Below are positions 1 through 11,722 of a stretch of DNA of 64,000 nt, piece after piece. Numbering within the stretch: position 1 is the stretch's first letter; every line of letters starts with the position of its first letter. The notes beneath the pieces were generated by a model that saw only the letters and a program-made list of their open reading frames with translations, was not told the DNA's origin and made no database searches. The position numbers were made by a program, and so were the translations under genes. This DNA is from Alphaproteobacteria bacterium (GTDB taxonomy: Bacteria > Pseudomonadota > Alphaproteobacteria > Kiloniellales > DSM-21159), in NCBI GenBank assembly GCA_030433005.1, contig JAUILQ010000018.1, forward strand, positions 1-64,000. Direction: 5' to 3'.

Positions 1-1
1 C

Positions 2-991
2 TCGCCGGCCGAGGCCGAGCGCGAGCTGGCGGCGCTGGCGCGCGGCGGCGCGGCGGCCGTGGCCCTGGTCGAGCCCGACTATCCCGAGCCTCTGGCGGCG
101 ATCGACGACCCGCCGCCGCTGCTCTTCGTCAAGGGCCGCCGCGAGCTGTTGTCGGAGCCGGCCGTCGCGCTGGTCGGCGCCCGCAACGCCTCGGCCAACG
201 GCCGCGCCCTGGCGCGCAGCCTCGCCGCCGACCTCGGGGCCGCCGGCCTCGTCGTGGTCTCCGGCCTGGCGCGCGGCATCGACACGGCCGCCCACGAAGG
301 GGCGCTTCCCAGCGGCACGATCGCCGCGGTCGCCGGCGGCCTGGACGTCTGCTATCCGCCCGAGAACCGCCGTCTGCAGGAGGCGATCGCCGAGCGCGGC
401 CTGCTGGTCGGCGAGCAGCCGCCGGGCCTGGAGCCGCAGGCGCGCCACTTCCCGCGCCGCAACCGCATCATCGCCGGCCTGTCGTCGGGCGTGCTGGTGG
501 TCGAGGCGGCGCTGCGCTCGGGCTCCCTGATCACCGCCCGCCTCGCGCTCGAGCAGGGCCGAGAAGTCGCCGCCGTGCCCGGCTCGCCGCTCGATCCTCG
601 GGCGCGCGGCTGCAATCTGCTGCTGCGCCAGGGTGCGCTGCTGGTCGAGGAGGCCGCCGATCTGCTGCGCGAGCTGGAGGCCCAGAGGGGGCCGCGCCGG
701 GCCCAGGCCGAGCGGCTCCGGGACCGCGCGAACAGCCTGCGCAGGGCCAACCGGGCCGCCGCGGCACCGCCGCTGCCGGAGGCCGATACGGAGGCGGAAG
801 ACGCGCTCGACGGCGCCCGCGCGGCGGTGGTCGAGTGCCTGGGCCCGGCCGGTGTCGCGGTTGACGAAGTGCTGCGCCGGTGCCAATTCTCTGCCTCCCT
901 GGTCAGCACGATCCTGATGGAGCTGGAGCTGGCCGGTCGTTTGGAGCGTCAGCCGGGCGGCAAGGTCGCCCTGGTCGGCGGCCCGGACTGA
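2..991 (+). CDS. dprA: DNA processing protein DprA (5' end outside the window)
   Basis: DprA/Smf is a cytoplasmic protein that binds incoming single-stranded DNA and loads RecA during natural transformation. The frame is open from base 2, so the N-terminus lies outside the window. The visible part has the Rossmann-like core: a VALVGARNAS stretch, VVSGLARGID, a GGLDVCYPPENRRL segment, the FPRRNRIIAGLS motif and SGSLITARLALEQGR. A C-terminal winged-helix (DML1-like) domain follows, after a basic and acidic linker at roughly bases 680-800. The next gene is topA 109 bases downstream on the same strand, a common alphaproteobacterial arrangement. The family call is secure; competence of this organism cannot be judged from the window. 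Confidence 0.95.
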   Translation, partial: SPAEAERELAALARGGAAAVALVEPDYPEPLAAIDDPPPLLFVKGRRELLSEPAVALVGARNASANGRALARSLAADLGAAGLVVVSGLARGIDTAAHEGALPSGTIAAVAGGLDVCYPPENRRLQEAIAERGLLVGEQPPGLEPQARHFPRRNRIIAGLSSGVLVVEAALRSGSLITARLALEQGREVAAVPGSPLDPRARGCNLLLRQGALLVEEAADLLRELEAQRGPRRAQAERLRDRANSLRRANRAAAAPPLPEADTEAEDALDGARAAVVECLGPAGVAVDEVLRRCQFSASLVSTILMELELAGRLERQPGGKVALVGGPD

Positions 992-1100
992 GACCGCACT
1001 TCGGCAGGGAGCCGACCGCCAGCAGCCCCGCGTCAACCGCGATCCGACCCTCTTCCCGCAACCCCTCGACCAGGCACACGCGCCGCTTCACCGGAACCGC

Positions 1101-3784
<2,684 letters not shown>

Positions 3785-3788
<4 letters not shown>

Positions 3789-6160
3789 GCGACGACAAGC
3801 CCTTTCCGACCAAGGACGAAGTCCTCACCTACGTGCGCGAGAGCCCGACGCCGGTCGGCAAGCGCGAGATCGCCCGCGCCTTCGCCATCAAGGGCGCGGA
3901 CCGCCAGCGCCTGAAGGCGCTGCTCAGGGAGCTCAAGGAGGAGGGCGCGCTCGACGTGCCCGAGCGCCGCAAGGTCTCGACGCCCGGCGCGCTGCCGGCG
4001 GTCGCGGTGCTCACCGTCATGGGGCTCGACGAGGACGGCGAGATGCTGGCGCGGCCGGCCAGCTGGGATGCCGACAGCGAGCCGCCGCGCATCTACCTGG
4101 CGCCCGACAAGCACAGCCGCTCGGCGCTGGCCGAGGGCGACCGCGCGCTCTGCCGGCTGACCCGCATCGACGAGGGCCACTACGAGGCGCGGGTGATCCG
4201 GCGCCTGGGCGCCGCGCCGCGCCGCGTGCTGGGAATCATCGAGCAGGCGCACGACGGCCTGCGCGTCAAGCCGACCGACAAGCGCGCCAAGAAGGACTAC
4301 GTGCTGCGCAAGGCCGACGCGGCCGGCGCCGAGGCCGGCGAGCTGGTGCTCTGCGAGCCGAAGCCGCACCACCGCCGGGTCGGCCCGCCCGAGGTCACGG
4401 TGATCGAGCGCTTCGGCAGCCTCGACAACCAGCGCGCGCTCAGCCTGATCGCGATCCACGAGCACGGCCTGCCGACCGAGTTCTCCGACGAGGCGGTCGA
4501 GGAGGCCGAGAGCGCCGGCCCGGTCGGCCTCGGCCGGCGCGAGGACCTGCGCCAGCTGCCGCTGGTCACGATCGACGGCGCCGACGCCCGCGATTTCGAC
4601 GACGCCGTCTTCGCCGAGCCCGACGACGACCCGAAGAACCCGGGCGGCTGGCACATCCTGGTCGCCATCGCCGACGTCGCCCACTACGTGCGGCCCGGCG
4701 GGCCGCTCGACCGCGACGCCCGCGCGCGCGGCAACTCGGCCTACTTCCCCGACCGCGTCGTGCCGATGCTGCCGGAGGCGCTGTCGAACGGCTGGTGCTC
4801 TCTGAAGCCGAAGGAGGAGCGCGGCTGCCTCGCCTGCCACCTCTGGATCGACGCCGAGGGCCGGCCGAAGCGCCACCGCTTCCTGCGCGGACTGATGCGC
4901 TCGGCCGCGCGGCTGACCTACGAGCAGGTCCAGGCCGCCGTCGACGGGCGGCCCGACGACCTGACCGGCCCTCTGCGCGAACCGGTCCTGGAGCCGCTCT
5001 ACGGTGCCTTCCAGGCGCTGCTGACGGCGCGCAAGGCGCGCGGCACCCTCGACCTCGACGTGCCCGAGCGGCGCATCGTCATGGACGACGACGGCGACGT
5101 CGCGCGCATCGAGCCGCGCAGCCGCCTCGACAGCCACCGCCTGATCGAGGAGTTCATGATCGCCGCCAACGTCGCGGCGGCCGCCGAGCTGGAGAGCCGC
5201 CAGCGGCCCTGCATGTACCGCGTCCACGACGAGCCCGACGAGGCCAAGGTGGCGGCGCTGCGCGACATCCTGGCGACGCTCGGCCTGAAGCTCGCCAAGG
5301 GCCAGGTGATCCGCGCCGGCAGCTTCGGTCGGATCCTCGAGATGGCGGCCGGCCAGCCCTACGCGCCGATGGTCTCGGAGCTGATCCTGCGCTGCCAGTC
5401 GCAGGCGGTCTACAGCCCGCAGAACATCGGCCACTTCGGCCTGGCGCTGACGCGCTACGCGCACTTCACCTCGCCGATCCGGCGCTATTCCGACCTGCTG
5501 GTCCACCGCAGCCTGATCGACGGCCTGGGGCTCAGCGAAAGCGGCGGCGACGACGGCCTGTCGAAGGAGGAGATCGCGCGCTTCGACGAGATCGCCCAGC
5601 ACATCTCGACGACCGAGCGCCGGGCCGCGGCGGCGGAGCGCGACGCCAACGACCGCCTGACCGCCGCCTTTTTGAAGGACCGGGTCGGCCAGGTCTTCAA
5701 GGGCCGGGTCAACGGCGTCACCCGCTTCGGCCTGTTCGTGACGCTCGCCGAGAGCGGCGGCGACGGCCTGGTGCCGATCTCCAGCCTGCCGGCCGACTAC
5801 TACGAGCACGACGAGCGCGCCCACGCCCTGGTCGGCCGCCGCTGGGGCCGCGTCTACCGGCTCGGCGAGACGGTGCACGCCCGCCTCATGGAGGCCGACC
5901 CGCTGACCGGCGGCCTGGTCCTCAACCTGGTCGAGGACGACGAGGACGAGGAGCGCGAGCGCGACACCGGCGAGAACGCCGGGAGCGTCGCGGCCAGGCC
6001 CGGCACGAGGAAGACCGGAAAGCCGAGGCCCGGAACGCCGAGGCCGGGAAAGCCGAAAGCGAAAAAGCCGAAGGCCGCCAAATCGAAGTCGGGCAAGGCA
6101 CGGGCCGCGAAGCCCAAGGCGGGCGGCGCGAAGGGCGGCAAGCCCCGCAGCCGAAGCTGA
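3785..6160 (+). CDS. rnr: Ribonuclease R
   Basis: 3'-5' exoribonuclease of the RNB family, 791 residues, which degrades structured RNA. An N-terminal winged-helix segment (PVGKREIARAFAIKGADR) is followed by cold-shock-like domains. The RNB catalytic domain carries the acidic metal cluster in DGADARDFDDAVF (about residue 265) and HFTSPIRRYSDLLVHR near its end. A C-terminal S1 domain (GRVNGVTRFGLFVTL) follows. The last 60 residues are an unusually long Lys/Pro/Gly-rich tail with repeated GKPRPGTPRPGKP-like units. GTG start at 3785 overlapping the topA stop by four bases. Confidence 0.97.
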
Positions 6161-6404
6161 ACGACCGCCGTTAACCCCGTCGCCCCGAGCGGGCGGCCTG
6201 CGCCGGCGACGCGGCCCCCGTCCGGGCTAACGATTGATTCAAGGATTCCGCGCTCTAATGAGGCTCGGAAGCGGCAGCTTCGCGCACGTGCCAAGCCCTG
6301 GCCGCGTCTCGACATTTACCATGTCTCCGCCATAGTGTGGTGGAGGATGGGCGCGGCGGGGGCGTCCGCCGACGGCCACCAGAGGCGAAGAGGAAAGCGA
6401 TCGT

Positions 6405-8045
6405 ATGACGGCGTTCAGCCGCTGCCCCGACCGGCGCCGGGGCCCTGCCCGAGGAGGACCTGCCCGAAGGGGACCTGCTCGACTCGGCGCGTTCGCGCTC
6501 AGCATCCTGCTGCTCGGCTCCTGCGCCGCCGGCCCCCAGGTCCAGGGCGACGCTGTCGAGGCCTTCGATGAGAACCAGGTGCGCCGGGTCTTCACCGCCG
6601 GCTACCAGGACATCACCTCCCGCTACATCCGCGACATTCCGATCGAGACCCTCGCACTGACCGGCCTGCGCGGGCTCGAGGAGCTCGACCCGAGCCTCGC
6701 CGTGGTCAGCGACGGCGAGGCCTTCGTGGTCACGGTCGGCGGTTTGCGTGCCGGGCGCTACGAGAAGCCCGAGGCCGATGCCAGCGGTCCCTGGGCCCGG
6801 ACCACGACCGAGGCGGTGACCGACGCGCGGCGACTCTCGACGGCTCTGGCCGCACAGCCCGTCGAAGAGCTCTACGAGACGATGTTCGACGCGATGCTCG
6901 AGGAGATGGACAGCTACTCGCGCTATGCCGGGCGCGACGAGGCGCGCGAGAACCGCGCCGGGCGCGACGGCTTCGGCGGGATCGGCGTCCGGATCCGGGT
7001 CGTCGAGGACGGCGTGCGCGTCATGGACGTCATGGAAGGCACGCCGGCCGAGCAGGCCGGGCTGCGCAACGAAGACCTGATCATCGAGATCGACGGCGAG
7101 ACCGCGGTCGGGCTCGACCAGCGCGATGTCGTCCGGCGCCTGCGCGGCCCGCTCGACAGCGAGGTCGACATGAAGGTGCGCCGCGACGGCGCCGGGACGC
7201 CGCTGTCGCTGCAGATCGTGCGCGCGCACATCGTGCCGCAGACGGTGAGCTACCATCCCGAGGGCCGGGAGGCCTACTTCAAGATCACCGGCTTCAACCA
7301 GGACACCACGCGCACGCTGCGCGACAAGATCCTGCAGGCGCAGCGCGAGATGGGCGACAACCTGGCCGGCTACATCCTCGACCTGCGCGACAACCCGGGC
7401 GGCCTGCTCGACCAGTCGGTGACCGTGGCCGACCTGTTCATCGGACAGGGCCGGATCGTCTCGACCCACGGCCGCCACCCCGAGAGCCATCAGTACTTCG
7501 ACGCCCAGGAGGACGTGATCACCGGCGGCCGGCCGATCGTCGCCCTGGTCAACGGCAACTCGGCCTCGGCCTCGGAGATCGTCGCGGCGGCGCTGCAGGA
7601 CAGCGGCCGCGCCGTCATCGTCGGCTCCAACTCCTTCGGCAAGGGCACGGTGCAGACCGTCATGCGCATGCCCAACGAGGGCGAGCTGACGCTGACCTGG
7701 GCGCGCTTCCACGCGCCCTCGGGCTATGCCCTGCACCAGCGCGGCGTGATGCCCGACATCTGCACCAGCACCGACGTCGGCGACGCCGAGGAGGTTCTCG
7801 ACCGCCTGATCGGCGGCCAGCTGCCGATCGCCCCGGCCGTGCGCCAGGCGGAGATCGACAGCGAGGACCAGGCCGCGCTCGCCGAATTGCGCGCGCGCTG
7901 CCCGACGCGCGAGACCGAGAGCGAGATCGACCTCAAGGTCGCGCGCCGGCTGATCGAGGATCCGGGCCTGTTCGCCCGTGCGCGCGGCGACGCGCCGAAC
8001 ACCGCCGAGCAGCCGCGCCAGGTCCACGCCCTGCAGGCGGAATGA
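6405..8045 (+). CDS. Carboxyl-terminal processing protease (S41, PDZ), probable lipoprotein
   Basis: Periplasmic serine protease of the CtpA/Prc family, 546 residues. The N-terminus is basic, then hydrophobic, ending in a lipobox-like LLLGSCAAG, so a lipid anchor is likely. A PDZ domain lies at about residues 190-270 (GGIGVRIR...GTPAEQAGL). The S41 domain follows, with the nucleophile serine in NGNSASASEIVAAAL and the general-base lysine in SNSFGKGTVQT. The ATG at 6405 is preceded by a purine-rich GAGGAAAG. Of the 244 bases between rnr and this gene, I see no other gene. In alphaproteobacteria a CtpA-type protease usually sits near cell-envelope hydrolase genes, but that context is absent here. 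Confidence 0.93.
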   Translation: MTAFSRCPDRRRGPARGGPARRGPARLGAFALSILLLGSCAAGPQVQGDAVEAFDENQVRRVFTAGYQDITSRYIRDIPIETLALTGLRGLEELDPSLAVVSDGEAFVVTVGGLRAGRYEKPEADASGPWARTTTEAVTDARRLSTALAAQPVEELYETMFDAMLEEMDSYSRYAGRDEARENRAGRDGFGGIGVRIRVVEDGVRVMDVMEGTPAEQAGLRNEDLIIEIDGETAVGLDQRDVVRRLRGPLDSEVDMKVRRDGAGTPLSLQIVRAHIVPQTVSYHPEGREAYFKITGFNQDTTRTLRDKILQAQREMGDNLAGYILDLRDNPGGLLDQSVTVADLFIGQGRIVSTHGRHPESHQYFDAQEDVITGGRPIVALVNGNSASASEIVAAALQDSGRAVIVGSNSFGKGTVQTVMRMPNEGELTLTWARFHAPSGYALHQRGVMPDICTSTDVGDAEEVLDRLIGGQLPIAPAVRQAEIDSEDQAALAELRARCPTRETESEIDLKVARRLIEDPGLFARARGDAPNTAEQPRQVHALQAE

Positions 8046-8076
8046 GCCTCCCGGCGCTGCGCCGGGCCCGGCGGCC

Positions 8077-8790
8077 GTGAGCGACCCCGCCGAGACCAGA
8101 CGGGACGACGCCCGGCGCCTCGCGCAGCGATCCGGCGGACCGGCCGTCCGGCCGCGCGACGCGGCCGGCGTGGTGGTGCTGAGGCAGGGGCCGCGCGGTC
8201 CCGAGGTGCTGCTCGGCAGGCGCAGCCGGCGCGCGCGATTCATGCCCGGCGTCTACGTCTTCCCGGGCGGCGGCCTCGATCCGGACGACCGCCGCGCCAG
8301 CGGCTTCGAGGAGCGCTTCGCGACGCCTCTCGGGGCGGTCGACGCCGCGACCCGGCGGCGCCACGCCGCCCTCGTGCGCTGCGCCGTGCGCGAGGTACTG
8401 GAAGAGACCGGCCTGCTGCTGGGCGTGCCCGCCGAATCGGGGCCGGCGCCGCAGGCTCCCCTGCCCCCTTGGCGGCCTTTCGACCGGCAGGGGCTGCGGC
8501 CGGCGTTCGAACGGCTGCGCCTGGCCGCCCGGGCGATCACGCCCGCGCGCTCGCCGATCCGCTTCCACACCCGCTTCTTCCTGCTCGACGGCCTGGAACC
8601 GACGGCGGCCGGTCCCGGCGACGGCGAGCTCGACGACGTCGGCTTCGTGCCGACCGCCGAGGCGCTGGACCTGCCGATGGCCGGCATCACCGCCCTGGTG
8701 CTGGCCGAGGCCATGGCCGGGCGCCGCGACCCGGCCCGGCCGGCCCGCCTGTTCGCCTGGCGGAGCGGCGAGATACCGATCTATCGCTGA
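8077..8790 (+). CDS. Nudix hydrolase with a long insertion in the Nudix box
   Basis: Predicted pyrophosphohydrolase of about 237 residues. The Nudix motif is split: the glycine part is VFPGGGLDPDD and the catalytic helix is REVLEETGLLLG, with roughly 45 residues between them. A comparable insertion is known in NUDT19-type enzymes. RSPI in the region after the box and a C-terminal AGITALVLAEAMA helix are also visible. The GTG at 8077 is the best start, 31 bases after the protease stop; upstream residues in the same frame overlap the protease and look non-coding. Substrate unknown; CoA or nucleoside-diphosphate derivatives are possible by analogy. Confidence 0.85.
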   Translation: MSDPAETRRDDARRLAQRSGGPAVRPRDAAGVVVLRQGPRGPEVLLGRRSRRARFMPGVYVFPGGGLDPDDRRASGFEERFATPLGAVDAATRRRHAALVRCAVREVLEETGLLLGVPAESGPAPQAPLPPWRPFDRQGLRPAFERLRLAARAITPARSPIRFHTRFFLLDGLEPTAAGPGDGELDDVGFVPTAEALDLPMAGITALVLAEAMAGRRDPARPARLFAWRSGEIPIYR

Positions 8791-8826
8791 GCCGCCATGT
8801 CGCGGCCGGAAGCGCGCCTCGAACGC

Positions 8827-8854
8827 TTGACAAGGCGGCGCGGGACGCTAATGT
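8827..8854 (+). promoter_or_regulatory. Candidate sigma-70 promoter of rpmG
   Basis: A perfect -35 TTGACA (8827-8832) is separated by 16 bases from TAATGT (8849-8854). It lies in the gap after the Nudix gene and about 75 bases upstream of the rpmG ATG. The -10 matches only moderately. Confidence 0.55.
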
Positions 8855-8927
8855 CCGCGGCTCTGTACGGAACAAGCGAGAGAGGCCGCCTGCCGGTTGA
8901 CCCGGGGCGGCGGCAAGGAAAAGAGCC

Positions 8928-9095
8928 ATGGCCAAGCCCGTGACGCAGTGGATCAAGCTGGTGAGCACCGCCGACACCGGCTACTTCTACGTGATCAAGA
9001 AGAACCCCCGGAACCAGACCGAGAAGATGTCCTTCCGGAAGTACGATCCGAAGGCGCGCAAGCACGTCGAGTTCAAGGAAGCCAAGATGAAGTGA
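8928..9095 (+). CDS. rpmG: 50S ribosomal protein L33
   Basis: Short gene of 55 codons for the large-subunit protein L33. The translation begins [18 protein letters not shown] and continues with [23 protein letters not shown], the typical alphaproteobacterial L33 pattern lacking the zinc cysteine pairs (a C-minus, zinc-independent form). It is Lys-rich and ends in KEAKMK. A purine-rich AAGGAAAAGAG precedes the ATG. It has its own promoter candidate upstream and a strong hairpin terminator downstream, so it looks monocistronic. Confidence 0.96.
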   Translation: MAKPVTQWIKLVSTADTGYFYVIKKNPRNQTEKMSFRKYDPKARKHVEFKEAKMK

Positions 9096-9140
9096 CGGCG
9101 CCGCGGCCCGCTCGGGCCGCTGGCAAGCCAGTCGCTGCAG

Positions 9141-9164
9141 CGGCCGCCTCCGGGCGGCCGTTTT
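9141..9164 (+). terminator. Rho-independent terminator after rpmG
   Basis: Perfect 8-bp stem CGGCCGCC (9141-9148) / GGCGGCCG (9153-9160), with a UCCG tetraloop of the stable UNCG class, then TTTT. It starts 45 bases after the rpmG stop. Confidence 0.85.
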
Positions 9165-9260
9165 GCGTTGGGAAGCTCCGGCGGCCGGCCGCCCGTCGAC
9201 CGGGAGGGTCGGGAGATCCCCCGCCCGGTCCCGCCGAAGCCTGGACGGAGGACGCCTGCC

Positions 9261-9677
9261 TTGCCTGCCGTAACCGGCCTCAACCACATCACCCTCGCCG
9301 TCGCGGAGCTGCCCCGGTCCGTGAGGTTCTATCGCGACCTGCTCGGCATGACCCTGAGGGCAGAATGGCCCGAGGGCGCCTACCTCGAGGCAGGCGCGCT
9401 CTGGCTCTGCCTGTCGAGCGACGCGAAGGCCAGGCGCGAACCGCATCCCGACTGCACGCATCTGGCCTTCGACGTGGCCGCGCACGAGTTCGACGCGCTG
9501 GCCGAGCGGATCCGCGAGAACGCTGCGCTGTGGCGGGAGAACCGGAGCGAGGGGGCGTCGCTCTACTTCCTCGACCCGGACGGCCACAAGCTCGAGCTGC
9601 ACGTCGGGTCGCTCGAGTCCAGGCTGGCGCACTATCGAGCCAACCCGGCGCCGGGCCGGATCCTGCACGACCGCTGA
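9261..9677 (+). CDS. FosA-like glutathione/thiol transferase (fosfomycin resistance family)
   Basis: Vicinal oxygen chelate protein of 138 residues closely matching FosA, which opens the epoxide of fosfomycin with glutathione using Mn2+. The metal ligands are H9 (GLNHITLAV), H67 (CTHLAF) and E112 (KLELHVG), corresponding to H7, H64 and E110 of FosA. The WxENRSEG loop and YFLDPDGH are kept; S96, S100, Y102 and R121 match FosA S94, S98, Y100 and R119. The lysine corresponding to FosA K90 is Arg92. The start is a TTG with GGAGG 9 bases upstream (9247-9251); no in-frame ATG fits. It sits alone between rpmG and pleD. Intrinsic chromosomal fosA genes are known in several Gram-negatives; activity here is not shown by sequence. 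Confidence 0.85.
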   Translation: MPAVTGLNHITLAVAELPRSVRFYRDLLGMTLRAEWPEGAYLEAGALWLCLSSDAKARREPHPDCTHLAFDVAAHEFDALAERIRENAALWRENRSEGASLYFLDPDGHKLELHVGSLESRLAHYRANPAPGRILHDR

Positions 9678-9729
9678 GCCCGCGCCGGCGGGGCGCCGGA
9701 CCGCGGCGGGCTGTCGGTTGGAAGGGTCT

Positions 9730-11145
9730 CTAGGAAAGCGCGGCGCCGCCGGCCGCGTAGCGCGGCTCGGCCTCGGCCGCCGGCCCGGCGACCAGCACCT
9801 GGTCGCGGCCGCCGCGCTTGGCCCGGTAGAGCGCCTCGTCGGCCCGCTTGAGCAGCTCGTCGCCGGTCTCCATCGGGTCGGTCGCGGTCGCCACGCCCCC
9901 GGACAGGGTCACGGTGATGCCTTCGGGCTGGCCGGGCACCGAAAAGCGCTTGTCGCCGACCGTGTGGCGCAGCCGCTCGGCGACCATCAGCGCCGCTTCG
10001 GCGTCGGTGTCGGGCATGATCACCACGAACTCCTCGCCGCCGTAGCGGGCAAGCAGGTCGAAGCCGCGCACGCCGCCGCCGACGCGCCGGCAGACCTCCT
10101 TGAGCACGACATCGCCGGCATCGTGGCCGAGGTCGTCGTTGACCGACTTGAAGCGGTCGAGGTCGAACAGCAGGATCGAGACCGGCTTGTTGCTGTCGGA
10201 CATCTCCATGAGCTTGCGCTCGAGATGGGCCTTCAGATAGCGCCGGTTGTAGACGCCGGTCAGCGGGTCCGTGTAGGCCATCGAGACCGAGCGGTCGAGC
10301 AGGTTGCGCAGGCGGTGGTAGTAGCGCCGGCGCCGGATCTGGGTGCGCACGCGGGCGCGCAGCTCGTTGCGGTCGATCGGCTCTATCAGGTAGTCGGAGA
10401 CGCCGAGTTCGAGGCCCTTGGCGAGGCGCGGCAGCTCCGACTCGTCGAGCACCAGCAGCAGCGGCAGCTGGCGGGTCGCCTCCTGGCTGCGCAGCTGGCC
10501 GCAGAGCCGCAGGCCGTCCTGGCCGGCGAGGTCGATGTGCACGATCGCCAGGTCCAGGCCGGACTGCTCCTGGCCGCGCTTCAGGGCGGCCGCCGAGTCG
10601 GCGACGATCTCGGTCTCGTGGCCGTCCTCGCGCAGCTGGTCGGCGATGCGCTGGGCGCGGCGCTGCTGGCCGTCGACGATCAGCACCTTCGCGCCGCCGA
10701 TCTCCTCGTCCGCGTCGAAGTCTTCGGACGCGCTGTCGGCGGTCGCCTGGCGCGCGCGCAGCTCGTCGGTCAGCGTCTTCAGGCGGACCAGGGAGCGGAC
10801 CCGCGCGAACAGCGCCAGGTCGTTGATCGGCTTGGACAGGAAGTCGTCGGCGCCGGTCTCGAGGCCGCGCACGCGGTCGGCGACGTCGGTCAGCGCCGTG
10901 ACCATGACGATGGGGATGTGCCGGGTCTTTGGGTCGTCGCGCAGGCGCTTGCAGACTTCGAAGCCGTCCATGCCGGGCATCATCACGTCGAGCAGGATGA
11001 CATCGGGCGAATCGGCATGGGCGCGCTCCAGCGCGCCGGCCCCGTCGAACGCCGTTATGACGTCGAAGTACTCGGCGCTGAGCTTGGCCTCGAGGACCTT
11101 GACGTTGGGCAGGATGTCATCGACGACGAGGATGCGCGCTGACAA
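9730..11145 (-). CDS. pleD: PleD-type response regulator / diguanylate cyclase
   Basis: 471-residue protein with REC-REC-GGDEF architecture that makes cyclic-di-GMP. REC1 (residues 1-120) has the phospho-acceptor D53 and K105. REC2 (about 153-270) is degenerate: the usual lysine is replaced in DYLIEP, typical of the PleD adaptor domain. The cyclase active site is GGEEF at 369-373, and an RxxD inhibitory site (R360-D363) lies five residues before it, indicating product inhibition. The gene follows divK on the same strand, 25 bases after its stop, as in Caulobacter, where DivK and PleD are targets of the DivJ/PleC kinases and control development and surface attachment. Confidence 0.95.
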   Translation of the reverse strand: MSARILVVDDILPNVKVLEAKLSAEYFDVITAFDGAGALERAHADSPDVILLDVMMPGMDGFEVCKRLRDDPKTRHIPIVMVTALTDVADRVRGLETGADDFLSKPINDLALFARVRSLVRLKTLTDELRARQATADSASEDFDADEEIGGAKVLIVDGQQRRAQRIADQLREDGHETEIVADSAAALKRGQEQSGLDLAIVHIDLAGQDGLRLCGQLRSQEATRQLPLLLVLDESELPRLAKGLELGVSDYLIEPIDRNELRARVRTQIRRRRYYHRLRNLLDRSVSMAYTDPLTGVYNRRYLKAHLERKLMEMSDSNKPVSILLFDLDRFKSVNDDLGHDAGDVVLKEVCRRVGGGVRGFDLLARYGGEEFVVIMPDTDAEAALMVAERLRHTVGDKRFSVPGQPEGITVTLSGGVATATDPMETGDELLKRADEALYRAKRGGRDQVLVAGPAAEAEPRYAAGGAALS

Positions 11146-11170
11146 GGTGCTACTTCTGACCCCTGGGCTC

Positions 11171-11572
11171 TCAGCTCAGGAAACGCTCGACCGTTTCCAG
11201 GAACTTGGTGACGGAGATCGGCTTGGCGATGTAGGCCTCGCAGCCGCCCTCCCGGATCTTCTCCTCGTCGCCCTTCATCGCGAAGGCGGTGACGGCGATG
11301 ACCGGGATCTGCTTGAGGTTGTCGTCCTCCTTGATCCACTTGGTCACTTCCAGGCCGGAGACTTCCGGCAGCTGGATGTCCATCAGGATCAGGTCGGGGC
11401 GGTGCTGACGGGCGATCTTGAGGGCTTCCATCCCGTCCTTGGTCTGCAGGATATTGTAGCCATGGGCTTCCAGCAGATCGTGAAACAGCTTCATGTTGAG
11501 GTCGTTGTCCTCAACGACCAGGACGGTTTTCGCGTCCTTGTCGACAACGGCGCCGTTCATTTCGTCGCTCAT
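11171..11572 (-). CDS. divK: Single-domain response regulator DivK
   Basis: REC-only protein of 133 residues. The acidic pocket is VVEDND, the phospho-acceptor is D65 in [10 protein letters not shown], and the signalling Thr/Lys are in [15 protein letters not shown] and AYIAKPISV, all very close to DivK. DivK signals from DivJ/PleC kinases through DivL to CckA and CtrA in the cell-cycle network. I chose the ATG at 11572; an upstream GTG at 11596 would add eight residues absent from the family. Followed directly by pleD. A CtrA-like box lies about 100 bases upstream. Confidence 0.94.
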   Translation of the reverse strand: MSDEMNGAVVDKDAKTVLVVEDNDLNMKLFHDLLEAHGYNILQTKDGMEALKIARQHRPDLILMDIQLPEVSGLEVTKWIKEDDNLKQIPVIAVTAFAMKGDEEKIREGGCEAYIAKPISVTKFLETVERFLS

Positions 11573-11668
11573 CGCGCGCTCGCTCCCCTGAAGCACGGCC
11601 TGCTCTCCCGATCCAGCCTAGCAGATACTCTACATCGTACGAGTGCCGCTTTTCTAAGGCTTCGAGGG

Positions 11669-11683
11669 TTAACGGATGGTTAG
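11669..11683 (-). promoter_or_regulatory. Candidate CtrA-binding box upstream of divK
   Basis: TTAA-CGGATGG-TTAG, one mismatch from the CtrA consensus TTAA-N7-TTAA. It lies in the 150-base divergent gap between divK and the ROK kinase, about 97 bases upstream of the divK ATG. divK transcription is CtrA-controlled in Caulobacter, which supports the assignment to divK; it is only 40 bases from the ROK start, so it could also affect that gene. Confidence 0.5.
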
Positions 11684-11722
11684 GGAAATCCGGAAACCGC
11701 AGATCTGCCGGACGTCCGCCCG

